DNA of 64,000 bases, taken from Chlorokybus atmophyticus. Its lineage: Eukaryota; Streptophyta; Chlorokybophyceae; Chlorokybales; Chlorokybaceae. Positions 34,653 through 45,883 of the stretch are shown piece after piece; position 1 is the first letter of the stretch; each line of letters opens with the position of its first letter. The position numbers were made by a program, and so were the translations under genes. The stretch covers positions 178,785 through 242,784 of the forward strand of contig RHPI01003389.1 in NCBI GenBank assembly GCA_009103225.1, read 5' to 3'. Under the pieces are notes generated by a model. The model saw nothing but the letters and a program-made list of their open reading frames with translations, was not told where the DNA came from and did not search any database.

Positions 34653-36780
34653 TTAACCAGGTTGCTGCTCCTCTGCCAAGTCTTCGTCAATAATGTCCAC
34701 TTCGATGGGGTACCCCTCCTCCTCAGGATCTGCTTCCTCCTCTACAACCGCGGACTCAACTGCATCTTCGCTATCGGGTTGATGGAAGGAGATAACGTCA
34801 TGATGACTTCCTTCCTCCTCAACAGCACTAACCCCATCAGCAGGTTCTGCTGTGGGTTCTGCTTGGCTTTCTTCCAGTTGCCGGTTGGCACTGTCATCTG
34901 CTTCTGCCAGGTAGCAGTTGATGTGCTGGATCGGTTGCTCTTCCAACCTGAACTCTCTGTGTGTAACGACGGTGTCAATGGCAAGGTCAGCCGCAGGCTG
35001 CATTGTCGAACAGGGGTGAGAACCAACACGCATGTGCGACACAAAAAACGAACGTGCTGCTTGCGTGAAGGTTGCAAAGGTTTGAATTTTTGTTGTCTTT
35101 TGCTATGGCAGCAGCATGCAGAGAGAGCCAATGTGACTTACTCATGCTTGCAGAGCACCGGCGTGAAGTAGGTCAACACATATTTACAAGACAGTGGCTC
35201 CTTGATTGAGAAGATGAAGCTGCTGCTGTGCTGACGAGAGCACATGTACCTCACCTGAAGAAGTAATATGAATTTTCACAGTAACCGACAAGCTTGCCTC
35301 GTTTTAACGCTGTATACGACAACATCATCGTGCCAAGTACCTCTGTTTCCCGCAAGTCGTAAGGAGCAACATCGCACTTGGTGCCGTTGGTGTAAATGTG
35401 ACTATGATACCTGCCAGTAGCAACCAATTTCGTACTGCCGCATAGACTTCTAGTTGTCAGAAACAAACATGATAGCCTGAGTTCGGTCAGCAAGCACTAC
35501 CATACCTTTGGGGCTCACCGGCAGGTTGCTCGTGAGAGTATTCTTTGCCCTTCTCCATGTGGTGTCGCCTCGTTGCTGCTTCATCATACACGCCAAGTAT
35601 GTACTCGGCAGTCATCTACCACAGAACTGCTGCTATTCACTCAAATTGCAAGGAGAGGCTAAACTGCATCACAGGGATACAGGTCCCAAGCCAAGTTTAC
35701 GTTCATCCTGTCAACATGTGCTCAGCCCCCCCATAAAGGTCTCAACAATACCTGATCTTTTTCTTGATGATACTGTTTCAAGTACGTCTTGAACTTGAGC
35801 TCATACGTCCACCACCCTTCAACCTGCCAACAACTAACGTATCAACATACAGTGTGGCTATGCAGTGTTGTGAAAAGCGCTTCACGCACCTACCCGGTAT
35901 GAAGGAGCAGAGGACTGCAGGTCTTGCAGGAGTGTTTCGGGGCTTCTATTGGAGGGTGTACTCGTGCCATCAGCCTCGCTCATGCTGTCATGCGAGCTTG
36001 GTTGCGGGGGCTCGGGCAGGGTGCACCGGAACTGGCGGCCTTGACTGTCCATTATCATCTGCACACGCGTTTCATCCTCCTGCCAGAGACAGTCTCAATA
36101 CGTCATGTATGAACAGATGAACGGTTCTAGGCTTCAAGCATGTGTTATGGAACAGCATTCAACCGCATGAGATGCAAGCAGACTGCAGGGTGTGTGCAAC
36201 GAGAGTGAAGGAAAGACAAACAGTGTGTCACATGACACAAGCGCGGCAATCCAAGTACTTTGATTTCATCCACCACAACATACCAGCTGCCGGTATGGAA
36301 ATGCATGGCATGCAGCTACCAAGGCATGTTTCTCTTGTTTCATGCGCAATGCTCAACGTGCGTTCCCAAGGGTTGCGCCTGACTTTCATCACTGGGTAAA
36401 GCCGAGCTCGCTAGTAAAACATACCGTAGAGCTAGCTGTAAGCTAAGTTGAAGAGAAGCCTGTGTGAGTCATACCTGTTCCAGGTCCGACGGGAATGGCG
36501 ACGGCCCGTTGATGTTGACTCTATACCTTGGCTCCCGCAGCTCTTTAGCAAAACTTACCATGGGAGCTGTGTTGTCAACATAAAACGCATAAGACGGCGC
36601 ATAATTGACAAGGCCAGGCTAGGCGTTGCTAGGCCATCACACCGATGTACTAGCCTGACCTGGAACGGCGAAGGAGTGAACGACGGTTTCGCCATAAACG
36701 CCATGACGAAGCACCAGAACTGCCGCAACGACGCTCCAGGCTACTACCCGCGACACCGTCGACACCTTCGCCGCCCCCAT
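34653..36780 (-). CDS. OS9: OS-9-type ER lectin (MRH domain) for ER-associated degradation
   Basis: OS-9 proteins bind trimmed N-glycans on misfolded proteins in the ER lumen and pass them to the Hrd1 ubiquitin ligase. Eight exons join in phase: 36780-36660, 36566-36475, 36079-35894, 35823-35752, 35615-35506, 35410-35341, 35254-35142, 34956-34653, giving 355 residues. Exon 1 encodes a signal peptide (VVAWSVVAAVLVL core, ending near VYG). Family landmarks are REPRYRVNI, GWWTYELKFKTYLKQYH, EYILGVYDE, RYHSHIYTNGTKCDV, DLRETEVRYMC, SIKEPLSCKYVLTYFTPVLC and EEQPIQHINC. The last exon is very acidic and the protein lacks a KDEL-like end (it ends QQPG), so retention would depend on partners. The segment before WWTYE is shorter than in animal OS-9. 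It is divergent from the AKAP7-like gene. Confidence 0.9.
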
Positions 36781-37062
36781 GCCGCCCGACCAGGCTTCTC
36801 CGTCGCATAAACTGCACAACACAGACTCACTTGAGCCAACTCACTTGGTTAAGCTAACAATCAAACTGGTAAGTTTAACCTCAGTTCGACCAAGCCGGGC
36901 AGCCTGGTCTGCGCCGGCCCAGGCGGCCCAGGCTAGTGGATGCAGGCCATGTTGGCGAGGTTGGTGCAGGGGCCGGGTGTGCGATTGGTAGTTTCATTCC
37001 CAGATCTGTCGTACCGTAGTGGCGTGCGCTGTTGCAGCTGCCAGCAGCAGCTCAAGCTTGCC
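36781..37062. promoter_or_regulatory. short bidirectional promoter region (OS9 / AKAP7-like)
   Basis: Only 282 bp separate the two start codons. It holds a GGCCCAGGCGGCCCAGGC repeat near 36914-36932 and CpG-rich DNA. In-frame upstream codons before the AKAP7-like ATG remain possible. Confidence 0.55.
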
Positions 37063-39216
37063 ATGGACCAGGCCGGCGACATCATCCGGCCTGTGCGGCG
37101 CGGGCCACAGAAGCAGCATCTCACAGATGAACAGGTACATATCTTGATATACGCATGCAGATGGATGCACGTACTCGTTCAACTCAAACAATGCGGAATG
37201 GACTGCTTCAGGCATGCACGAGCTTCAGCACGAGCATGCTACCCTGCAAGAGCATGCTCATGAGCTTGAAGAGGGGGGGCATCAAGTTTCTTTGCGGTTC
37301 ACCAATTGAGCGCGTGTCTCAAGCAAACTGGTAGCGGTTAGCGCGTTGGCACTGAGCTTGGGTATTGTGTTGCAGCTTGCTCGAGGGGACAGGTTGCTGC
37401 CCAGGCAGCTAGTCTTGCAAGGGACAGAAAGACGCTCTCACTTAGCCGCTGCTGCTTCTTCCTCTATTGCTGTTCCAGCCTGCGATGAAGGTGAGAGTGC
37501 CGGCCACACAAGTAACAGTAGCCATGCCGCTGCAGATCAACAAGACCGCCTCTACCATGCCGGGTAAGAAGCTGGTTCAGCTCTAAAGTGAAGCACAAAG
37601 CTTAGGACAAAGTCAACAGTCCGTCTGGATTGCCCACAGCACGTCCTGCTATGACTGATGGTTCGTTCCTCTGTGTGTTGTTTGGCTGCAGCGAAGTTGC
37701 AGCCGCAAGCAGCAATGCTGTGGATGCAATGGGCGATGATGACACGTTGGGTATGATGCGCTTGGAGCAAAGGTATGGGTAGTCATTGGGAACTGTGAGT
37801 TGTTGTGACGGTGACAAAATTCTCACGTGCATAGCATGTAACAGCGCACTAGCAGCAAGTCCTGGTGATGTACGCATCGTTGAAGCAATCAGCGAGCCGG
37901 GGACTTCACATGCCGGCAGCAGCCAACAAGTAGGTAGCAGACTATGATCTTGCCATGAGCATGCACACGGTGCAGTTCTGTCACTATGCTACAGTGTTAT
38001 CGCTGCATGGTCGTGTTTTGCTGCATTGCATATTTACATAAGGCGTAGTTCTGGCTGGCTTGCAATTCATGCGTTTGCGGCTTGTCTTATTATGCCTTAG
38101 CAGGCGAGGCCCCACAACGGAAACTGGGACAGGCCAAGACATCAACGGCCAGACCATTTCCTGAGCCTCCGCATTCGCAGCGATCGCGTGAGGGAAGTGT
38201 TTCAACTCGTTCAAAGCTCGCTCATTGACCACGACCCCGCTTTGCAGCGGTAAACACTGCCTTGTTTCATTGTGTAGAACGGTAAGTTCATGTCATTGTG
38301 ACACGAACACGCTTTGGTTGCAGCGCGCTGGTGAGCTGTGACAGCGCTCATCTCACAGTTCTGGTTTTGGCTATCGGAGGCAATGATGACGCATTGGCGC
38401 GTGCAATGGACGCTTTGGCATCGTGCCAGCAGGCATTAGCAGCGACCGGGCTGTCTACTCGTAGAGGGGAGTTCCAGATTCAACTGTCTGGTTTGAGCAG
38501 CTTCCGAGACGAGGTAACGTGCTTTGATAATTTTATGCTTGCCTTGACAGTAGGCCTAGTTTACACAACGTGCACCCGCTCGTCGGTGGTAAACAGCAAA
38601 CTCTTGTAACTTTCAGGTGCTGTACTTGGCGGTGGCAGATGGACCGGACAAAGAGCGGCTTCACCAGCTCGCCAACTGCATACGACAGCACTTTATGGAC
38701 AATGGGCTGTTTGATAGGCACATGAACAAGAACTTCACACCACACCTCACCCTTGCAAAACTATCCAAGATGCAGTGGGCGGGCCGCGGCTCGCACCGCA
38801 AGCGAATACCGTTCGTACGTTGGTTTGGATTGGTTATGCAAGCTTTGTTTTCATTGAGTTGCAACTCAGGTCAACCCATAACTGTCAACACTGACACAGT
38901 TCTTGCTTGCAGGAGGCGTATCGGAGTCATGCTGGCATTGATGCCGGAGTTGTGACGCTCTCAAGCCTGGAACTGTGCAGCATGACAGCGCCCAAGGTAT
39001 TCGAAAAGGCCTTCTCAACTTTGCTTAGTGTCATTCAAAAACTCGTTCACATCATGCGCTTGTTCAGTCTGCCGGTGGTGATCAACGATCAACCACCGGC
39101 AGCCCGTCTTCATTGACAAGTACTGTGTGCTAAAGTTGGGTGCGCATGCGGTTGGCCCTCAGGTGGATGGTTACTACAAGGTGATTTCAAGTATTCCACT
39201 GGCAATGGTGTCATAA
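37063..39216 (+). CDS. AKAP7-like 2H phosphoesterase domain protein
   Basis: The domain has the two-His fold shared by AKAP7 and the C-terminal half of ASCC1; in relatives it binds nucleotides or cleaves 2',5' or cyclic phosphodiesters. The substrate here is unknown. Nine exons join in phase: 37063-37134, 37376-37563, 37692-37772, 37845-37929, 38104-38249, 38324-38513, 38617-38814, 38913-38996, 39163-39216, giving 365 residues. Residues 1-150 are low in complexity and show no KH domain, which argues against ASCC1. The domain runs from DHFLSLRI, through HLTVLVLAIGG (first HxT), FQIQLSGLSSF and VLYLAVADG, to FTPHLTLAKLSK (second HxT), LELCSM and GYYKVISSIPL. Both catalytic histidines are present. 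It converges on the kinesin-8 gene. Confidence 0.88.
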
Positions 39217-40192
39217 GGAAGCTCGTGTTCCCTCTTTGGCCAGCGTGGACAAGACGTAGTGGACAACTCTAAGTTGACGCCACCAGCAGCACAACGGCGT
39301 ATAATAGCAAGCTGGCCCTGCTCTCCACCACATCTGCGCATTGCTTGATCAAAGCATGCTGACAAAGTATGGTGTTGCGTGCATAGAGGCTGGTGCTTGA
39401 ACAATACAGTTTCTGGGAGAGGCTCCTGCTGTGAGACACTCCTCCAGGGGTTACAGGTAATAAGGCTGTTCATGTCCGTGTTGTTACACTCTCTGAAACT
39501 TCTGAGAGGAAAGGAGACTAGATCTCTAGTAAGTGGAGGAACTTGTGAAATCAAGTCGCTCACCTGGCTGTGGCGCAAACATGTGCATGTTTGTGACCAA
39601 TTGTGTGTACGAGCCGTTTAACAATGTGCACGCGTGTGAGTGCCTATATGCGCGTTTTGCATACTGCCTGCACAAAACCACAGCATGGTACATTGTTCTG
39701 AGAGCATGTTCGCATTGATTTTGGCCGCGGAGCGTTTGCCAATACCTAGGCATCCAAGCAGTTGTACTAGAGTGTGCCTATAAAGTTTAATGCGACGCAC
39801 ACAGGCAGGCAACACTCGACGCAAGCTCTCAAGTCTCCAAGTTAGGGCTCCTCAGCTCTGCACCTCCCCTGAACCAAAAAAAAAAAAAACAGCTGCGGTG
39901 TGCTAGTATCTCCTGGCCTCTGGTGAAGTGAAGCGTGCTGGTGTCGGCTTCTGCTGCTGTACTGCTCTATGCCCCTGCTGCATGCAGTGATGTGTTAGAC
40001 ACAGACACACAGGCAGAGGAGCATCGTTCCCGACACGGCCTTCCAGACGTGACCTTCTACCATTATGTTACCTGCATGGGGCGTGGTCGCGCGGGGCTGA
40101 TACCATTTATGTAAGGCGAGTTGGTGGGGAGCGGTAGCGGCGTCTTCTTGGCTTGGGGAAACGCTGGCAGGTGAGGCTTTCTCGGCACAGCA
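39217..40192. other. convergent intergenic region
   Basis: Between the stops of the AKAP7-like (+) and kinesin-8 (-) genes. It has an A run of 13 at about 39877-39889 and otherwise no recognisable gene or repeat. Confidence 0.5.
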
Positions 40193-43100
40193 TCAGCCCT
40201 TGGCCTCACTGGACTCTCCTGCTACATAGCGCCAAACAGGGTTATGCTGCATCATCTTACAACATGCATCACATACCACAACACTCACGCTCGGTGATTG
40301 CTTGTTATTGTGGTTGCCGTGCGCTTCGCTTCGTCCATCGGCTTTTCCGCCAACAACTGCCCTCCCCTGGTGGTGGCTGTTGACATCATTCATTCTTGTG
40401 CGTTTTGCCGGCGGCCTCAGCTTGGAGGGACTCTCCCCTGCTGCGGCCTGCTGCTTACCAACCCCAAAGTCCGCAGGCGGCCTAGGTATCTTACTACTAC
40501 TTAAAGGATGTGAAATATCCTCACTGCTGGACTCTTCTCTCAGATCTTGGCCTGGCCCAGGCCCTGGAGGCGCCAGGTTGCCCCCCCGGCCTGTTCGGTG
40601 TGGGGACTTTGAGGCTGCTTTGTGGTCTTGCTGTGTGGTAATGTTGCTGTATTCGACATTATGATTAGGATGGTGTTCTAACAGAAGTGGATACGAAGTG
40701 CTCGGGTGATCGGTATCAACGTCGCTATTCCCCTCTGCCTCGTCTATTGTTGTGGAGGGAGCCATTGAAGGCCTTTGCTGCTGCCAAAACAAGTGCCTCT
40801 GCAAAAAGTGGGATAATACCAACATGAGAGGTGATGGTTGTGTTGTGCAGCATGTTGGTTTGTCCCTTCCCATTGGCAAATGCTCACTCCTCACCTGCAT
40901 GGCGCGGGAGCCCGTGAGGTTGTGTATGCGGGGTGAAAGGGGTCCTGCTGCTGCTTCAGCATTGACTTTGCTTGAATGAGGATGGCTTGTGGCGTCTGCA
41001 CCAGAAGGTGATTCAGCTGGCACTAGACCCTTTGAGTTTGCGATCTCGTACACATCATCCTTCCCAAGCCCAGCAGACTCCATCACCTGCAATGGAGCAA
41101 CGTTGTGTCACATGACACATGCATGTACATGACTGCGCAAAGATGCACGTTTTGTTTTGGCAAGCGTGCGTGCGTGCGTGCTTGTGCAGTCTGGATGGGA
41201 GGGTGCGTCACCTTCCACAGGGTGGTTATGACGCCGTTCTGCTCCGTGATGATGTTGTTGCGCACAGCTATATGGCTCTGCGCCTCCTCCTCAGCAAGCT
41301 GGTGCAGCATCTTGGTCACTCCCATCTGTATCACAGCGCGCACTTCGGCCGAAGCCACGGTGCTGTACATTTCCTTCGCAAGTGTGTGCCGCCTAGCGTC
41401 CATGGCAGAGATATCTTCCACGATTTTGCGCCGCCGCGTTGCAGCCTCCTCGACTTTCTTCTCCAAAGCAGCCTTTCTCTTGCTCAACTCCCCCAACTCC
41501 TCCTCGCGCTGCGGCCCCGCCAACATAGCAGCAGCCTGAGTAGGGAGCACAGTCGGACCATGCCTCAGGTGTTCTTCAACTCAAGTCAGTCAAGTGAATG
41601 TGTGTCATGCTTGCAAGGTAATGTTGATTTGCAAGATGACAACAACATGCTCGCACGCACATGCACGCATTCACACAGTTGCGTACATAGCAGGGATGAC
41701 TCCTGTAAAGCTGCTCACCTGTGAGATGGTTGGTTGGGAGAGGTCAATGGAGCGTCTAGATTCGCCCGGCTCAGGTGTGGGGTTAATGCTGACGCTGCTT
41801 TCGCTGAGTTCGTCTGCTTCAAAACCACCCGAGGACGACATGATTGCAGCTGCTGCGGCCGCAGCGGACGCAACTGTCTCCTCCATACCTGGCATCCGAG
41901 GTCAATAACATGGAAAGTACGCAAGTGTTGACTCCCTCTCATGTCCCCGCCTTTACACCAACTCTACCTTCATAGCTGTCTGCATCGTTTGTTGTACCCA
42001 GGTAGGACCCCACTTCGCCTCCTTCGGCCTCAGCCTCATCTTCTGACTGAATAGTGCGGTATTGGTTTGTGACCTGGCTGTCATGCGTGCTTCCATCATG
42101 TGGATTGCACTGTGGTTAACTTACCCCGGACTGCGCCAGAAGCCTTGTGCGCTTCCGTACTTCACTGAGTTCGCACAGAAGCTCAAGACTCTCCTCATCA
42201 ATCTGGCACCAATACATACCACCATCATCACCGCCATCACCACCATCATCAACGTCATCATCATCAACATCAACAGCATCACTATCGTTGTTTTCTTCAC
42301 TCCTTGCCTTGAAGAGGAGCTTCTGCAGGCGAGCACGCTCGGCAATGTTGGCCTGCATCTCGCGGCCAAGTGCGAGGGCGGCAGCATGCTCGTCGGTGTC
42401 ATCGTCCGTGGAGGGAGAGCGGACCGTGAGCGGGAGCTGCTTCCGGACCCCACCAGCAGCCAGCTGGCGTCGCAGCCCGCGCACCTCGCTCTGAAGGTTG
42501 TCAATGATCCGCTGCGGTACACACAGAGAAGCCATGTAAGAGCAAAAGTAATGTTGATGTTGAGCAAGTGACTCGACTTGACAGTCCATCAACTGGCCTG
42601 CTACTGACAGATCACAAATTCAGCGACTGTCAAAAGTACACGTGCATAGCTGATTGTCAACCAACGCACACTCACAGGTGCCCTGGTCACCCTGTACTAT
42701 TACTATAGATTTGGTAACCCAACAACGTATCAATCTAACAGAGATTGCGGACAGCATTGGTGACATCAGTTCACATCTATCACAAGTGGTGTCTTGGTAC
42801 AGGTTTACGGGATGTTGGTGATGGTACTACTGGTATCATTTCCTGTATCTGACTGCAGGGCAATGGTGGTACACATGCACATGTGATGCGAACCTGGTAC
42901 TCCTCAACGTGGCTCTGTACGGTGCCTCGGTTCTCGCGGACGGCGGTCTTGATCTCCTTGGCGCGGTCGGCATACTTGAGGGTGTTGACGCTGTGGTGGT
43001 ACTGGTTCGACGAGCACGACACCGTCGCCACCATCACCGTACGGCTGTTGCCGCACAGACCGTCCTTCAGCAGACGCGTCAGGCGGCTGTCCCGGAACGG

Positions 43101-44745
43101 CACAAACACCACCCTGCAATGGCGTTTGAGATCAAGCGCACGCGCACACAATCTATCAATGAGTACCGGTATCATCACATCTACTTGTTGGTATTGATGG
43201 TACCACTAGCAGTGGTATCAGCCAGCTTGTACCTTTTGTTACTAGCCGCTGCTGCTATATACTGACTTCACAGCGGCTGCAACAACCACTGCTGGCACTA
43301 CCAACCAGCAGTGGTTGTGGTACACTGCTGCTGCGCTTCATAACCTTAGCAGCCACGGTGGCCACTGCTAGCGGCACTCGTAAACGACGAGGTGTTGCAT
43401 TGGCTGCTGCTGCTATGACCACTGATGACTAGTCGTGTTACACTACCACTACTAGTCATGGGTGTGATGGTAGTGGCACTGTTGGAGGCAGCGGTACACC
43501 TGCTGCTGCAACCACTCTGCTGCTACTGGTAGTGGTAGTACTGGCACCATCTGTACCACTACTACCACCACTTGTGTGGTATCACAAGGCAGTCACACCA
43601 GTATCACTGCTACTGTTAGTATTGAATTGCCAACTGACCCTTTGCGGCCGCGTTTGCCGAGAGCGTTGATGCAGTTGGCGAGCGCGAGGAGGGAGCGGTT
43701 GATGCCGGCGCCATCGCGCAGCTGGCGCGCGGCGTTGTTGGTCTCCGACGCGCGCTCTGCCCCCGCCAGATCCACCAGCGCCAACCTCCCCTGCAGCACC
43801 TGCGCATATACGGTGCGACAGTTTCAGCATCAGTGCCAACATCACTCACAGGGGGTCACACACACACAAGTCTCCTGCCTGCTTGTGGTAGTGGTCTTTG
43901 TCGCTGCGCCGCACGCAGATCTCCAGCACCGCATGGGACCGGGACGATGTCTGAATTGGCATGGAAGAGAGGTGATCAGGTGAACACCCACCAGAGAGTG
44001 TGAAAGTGAGTGAGTCTGCGTGCGTGTATGGGTATTCGCGCACATGTGTGTGCGTCCCCTCTTACACTCCCACCTGGTTAGCCTCCGTGGCTTCCGTCTT
44101 CCTCCTCATGTTTCCCTCCCTCAGTAGCTCCAGTATCCTCTCCGCGGACGTGACCTTCTGCTTCTTGAGTCCGACTACGACGGGGCCAAGCTCGGGGTCC
44201 TCACGGAGGTCGAGACCAGCGGGGGGCACGCCATTGTTGCCGCTGGGGTCGGCGAGGAGGTCGTAGATGATCTCGTTGTAGACCTCGAGGTAGGAGCACG
44301 TGATGTCCCACTGCTTGTCCGGCTCCTGCGCCACCTAGTGGTACAGTTAGCAATTACTTAGCACCTAGAACTCAGCATGGCACGTAGCACTTAGCACTTG
44401 GGTAAGCCTAGCATACTACGCTGTATGACACTTGCGTAACAATATGCTGCGATGCCGCCTGTATTCTGTGCTACCTGATGCTGTACACTATACCAAGCTA
44501 CCATACATTATAGTCTGCTGCCCCACACAGTCCTACGCTACCCCACAACATTTGGCGATGGTTTACTCATGGACGTACTGTACTATGCTACTCCCACGCA
44601 GTAACACACGATGAACTACTAACGCACTGTGTAATAATCTGCACACTGCACTACAGCGACGCTCTCTGCTGCTACTGAGCAGTGCTACAGTGACAACATT
44701 AGCACGGCAACGTTGTTGTTGTTGTTGTTGTCTTCGTCGTCGTCG

Positions 44746-44782
<37 letters not shown>

Positions 44783-45883
44783 CGCTGTTGTTGTTGTCGC
44801 TCTTACTTGGCGGAAAATGTCGCGAAGTGAGAGGACCATCATGCCGACATCTCCGTCGCGTCCAACCATGGTGTAGGTCTTGCCGCTGCCCGTGGCCCCG
44901 TACGCCAGCACCGTGGCGTTGAGTCCGCGCAGCAGGCCCGGGATCAGCGGCGCCGCCGTCCTCTCGTACAACTCCTGTTGTACGAGAGGACGGCGTTGTT
45001 GTGATGCACACGTTGGGCTTGCAAAGATGTCAGAATCCCGTCACTCTCACCACTGTGGTGGCGTTGTCGCCGAAGGCTGAGTCGAACACATACTGCTTCT
45101 CGCGGCTGCGCCGCCCGGCGCTCAGAGGGTCCTTGCTGTTGGGCTCCAGGTCGTTCGGGTCCAGAATCACCACAATCTGAGCGTACGAAACAGTTGTTGC
45201 GTATGTGTGTGCATATGTGCTTCATTCAAGTGCTTCCGCAACAGCGAGTGCGTGCGTGCGTGCGTGCACATGTGTGTGCTTGTGCACGTGTTGATGTCCG
45301 CTTGCATGAGTATATGCTGTGTGCATGTGGGCGGGTGTGGGCGTACATGTTTGTGTACATGTGTGCATGTGTGGGGTATACCTTGTCGTCCACGAGGCGG
45401 GCAATGTTGTGGCAGCCGTGGGCTTTTTCTTGCTTCGTCATGGGCCGGCAGCTAGTTTGATTAATTCACAATCAAGGAGACACAAACATTTGCACATGCT
45501 GGCAATCAGCAAGTGACACGCATGCAACAGCTACATTTCTACGCTATGCTTGAGACAACTGTGATGTGTGTGCTGTCAGGATACCGCACAACCACCTGCG
45601 CACAGACAACACGGGGTCAGTTGCGTATCGCGAACTGCTCACATAGATGAATAAGTTTCTTGATGCACACGAATCACCATGATGTTTCTGATAGGCCAAT
45701 GCACGACTGACAGCCAGCCAACAATCAAGATAATATCAGTCACTTTGTGTATTGATGTTTCTCCAGGATGCCCCAAACACCCCTCCTTACTTGGAGAGTG
45801 GCTTGAGACACTCCTTTGCGCTGCAGCACCCGGGTGAACTTCAGACTGGCATCCACCAGGTCTGCAATCCCTGCCCTCCCCAT
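40193..45883 (-). CDS. kinesin-8 family motor protein
   Basis: Microtubule plus-end motor; kinesin-8 proteins shorten microtubules and position chromosomes or nuclei. Fourteen exons join in phase: 45883-45791, 45595-45585, 45451-45382, 45176-45051, 44974-44807, 44334-44074, 43950-43879, 43799-43639, 43113-42894, 42511-42125, 42046-41968, 41888-41719, 41535-41212, 41086-40193; 1011 residues. The motor begins [13 protein letters not shown]. It has the P-loop [42 protein letters not shown] (switch I, split by an intron), DLAGAERAS (switch II; usually DLAGSE), [13 protein letters not shown] and [13 protein letters not shown]. The neck and TEATEANQ context are kinesin-8-like. A helical region follows ([20 protein letters not shown]) after an Asp-rich stretch, then a disordered Ser/Pro-rich tail. 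Exon 2 is only 11 nt. The intron after 43879 starts with GC. Confidence 0.94.
43114..43638 (-). repeat. kinesin-8 intron 8 built of degenerate CTG/ACC triplets
   Basis: The intron is largely imperfect triplets such as CTGCTGCTG, GGTAGTGGTAGTACTGG and ACCACTACTACCACCACT. The low complexity continues past 42800 in the next intron. No coding content. Confidence 0.7.
44711..44799 (-). repeat. GTT/GTC microsatellite in kinesin-8 intron 5
   Basis: About 28 triplets of GTT, interrupted by a CTTCGTCGTCGTC block and two CGC units. It ends 7 bp from the splice donor of exon 5 (44807). In the transcript this is an AAC/GAC repeat, and it gives spurious Asn- or Leu-rich frames. Confidence 0.9.
44954..44995. 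repeat. 19-bp inverted repeat centred on a kinesin-8 splice acceptor
   Basis: Arms 44954-44972 and 44977-44995 are perfectly complementary with a 4-nt loop. Exon 5 starts at 44974, so the acceptor AG and the first two exon bases form the loop. One arm is coding (for ELYERTA) and the other is the end of the intron. Confidence 0.92.
45220..45370. repeat. TG/CG alternating tract in kinesin-8 intron 3
   Basis: GTGCGTGCGTGCGTGCACATGTGTGTGC-type sequence fills most of the intron between exons 45451-45382 and 45176-45051. Confidence 0.75.

Noticed and set aside
37063-39216. ASCC1 as identity of the 2H phosphoesterase gene
   Set aside because: ASCC1 carries a KH domain before the AKAP7-like domain. 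None can be read in exons 1-4.
44685-45011. Asn-rich extension of the kinesin motor exon
   Set aside because: The stretch is the AAC microsatellite in intron 5. A consensus donor GTAAGA follows LRDIFRQ, and the next exon continues the motor in phase.
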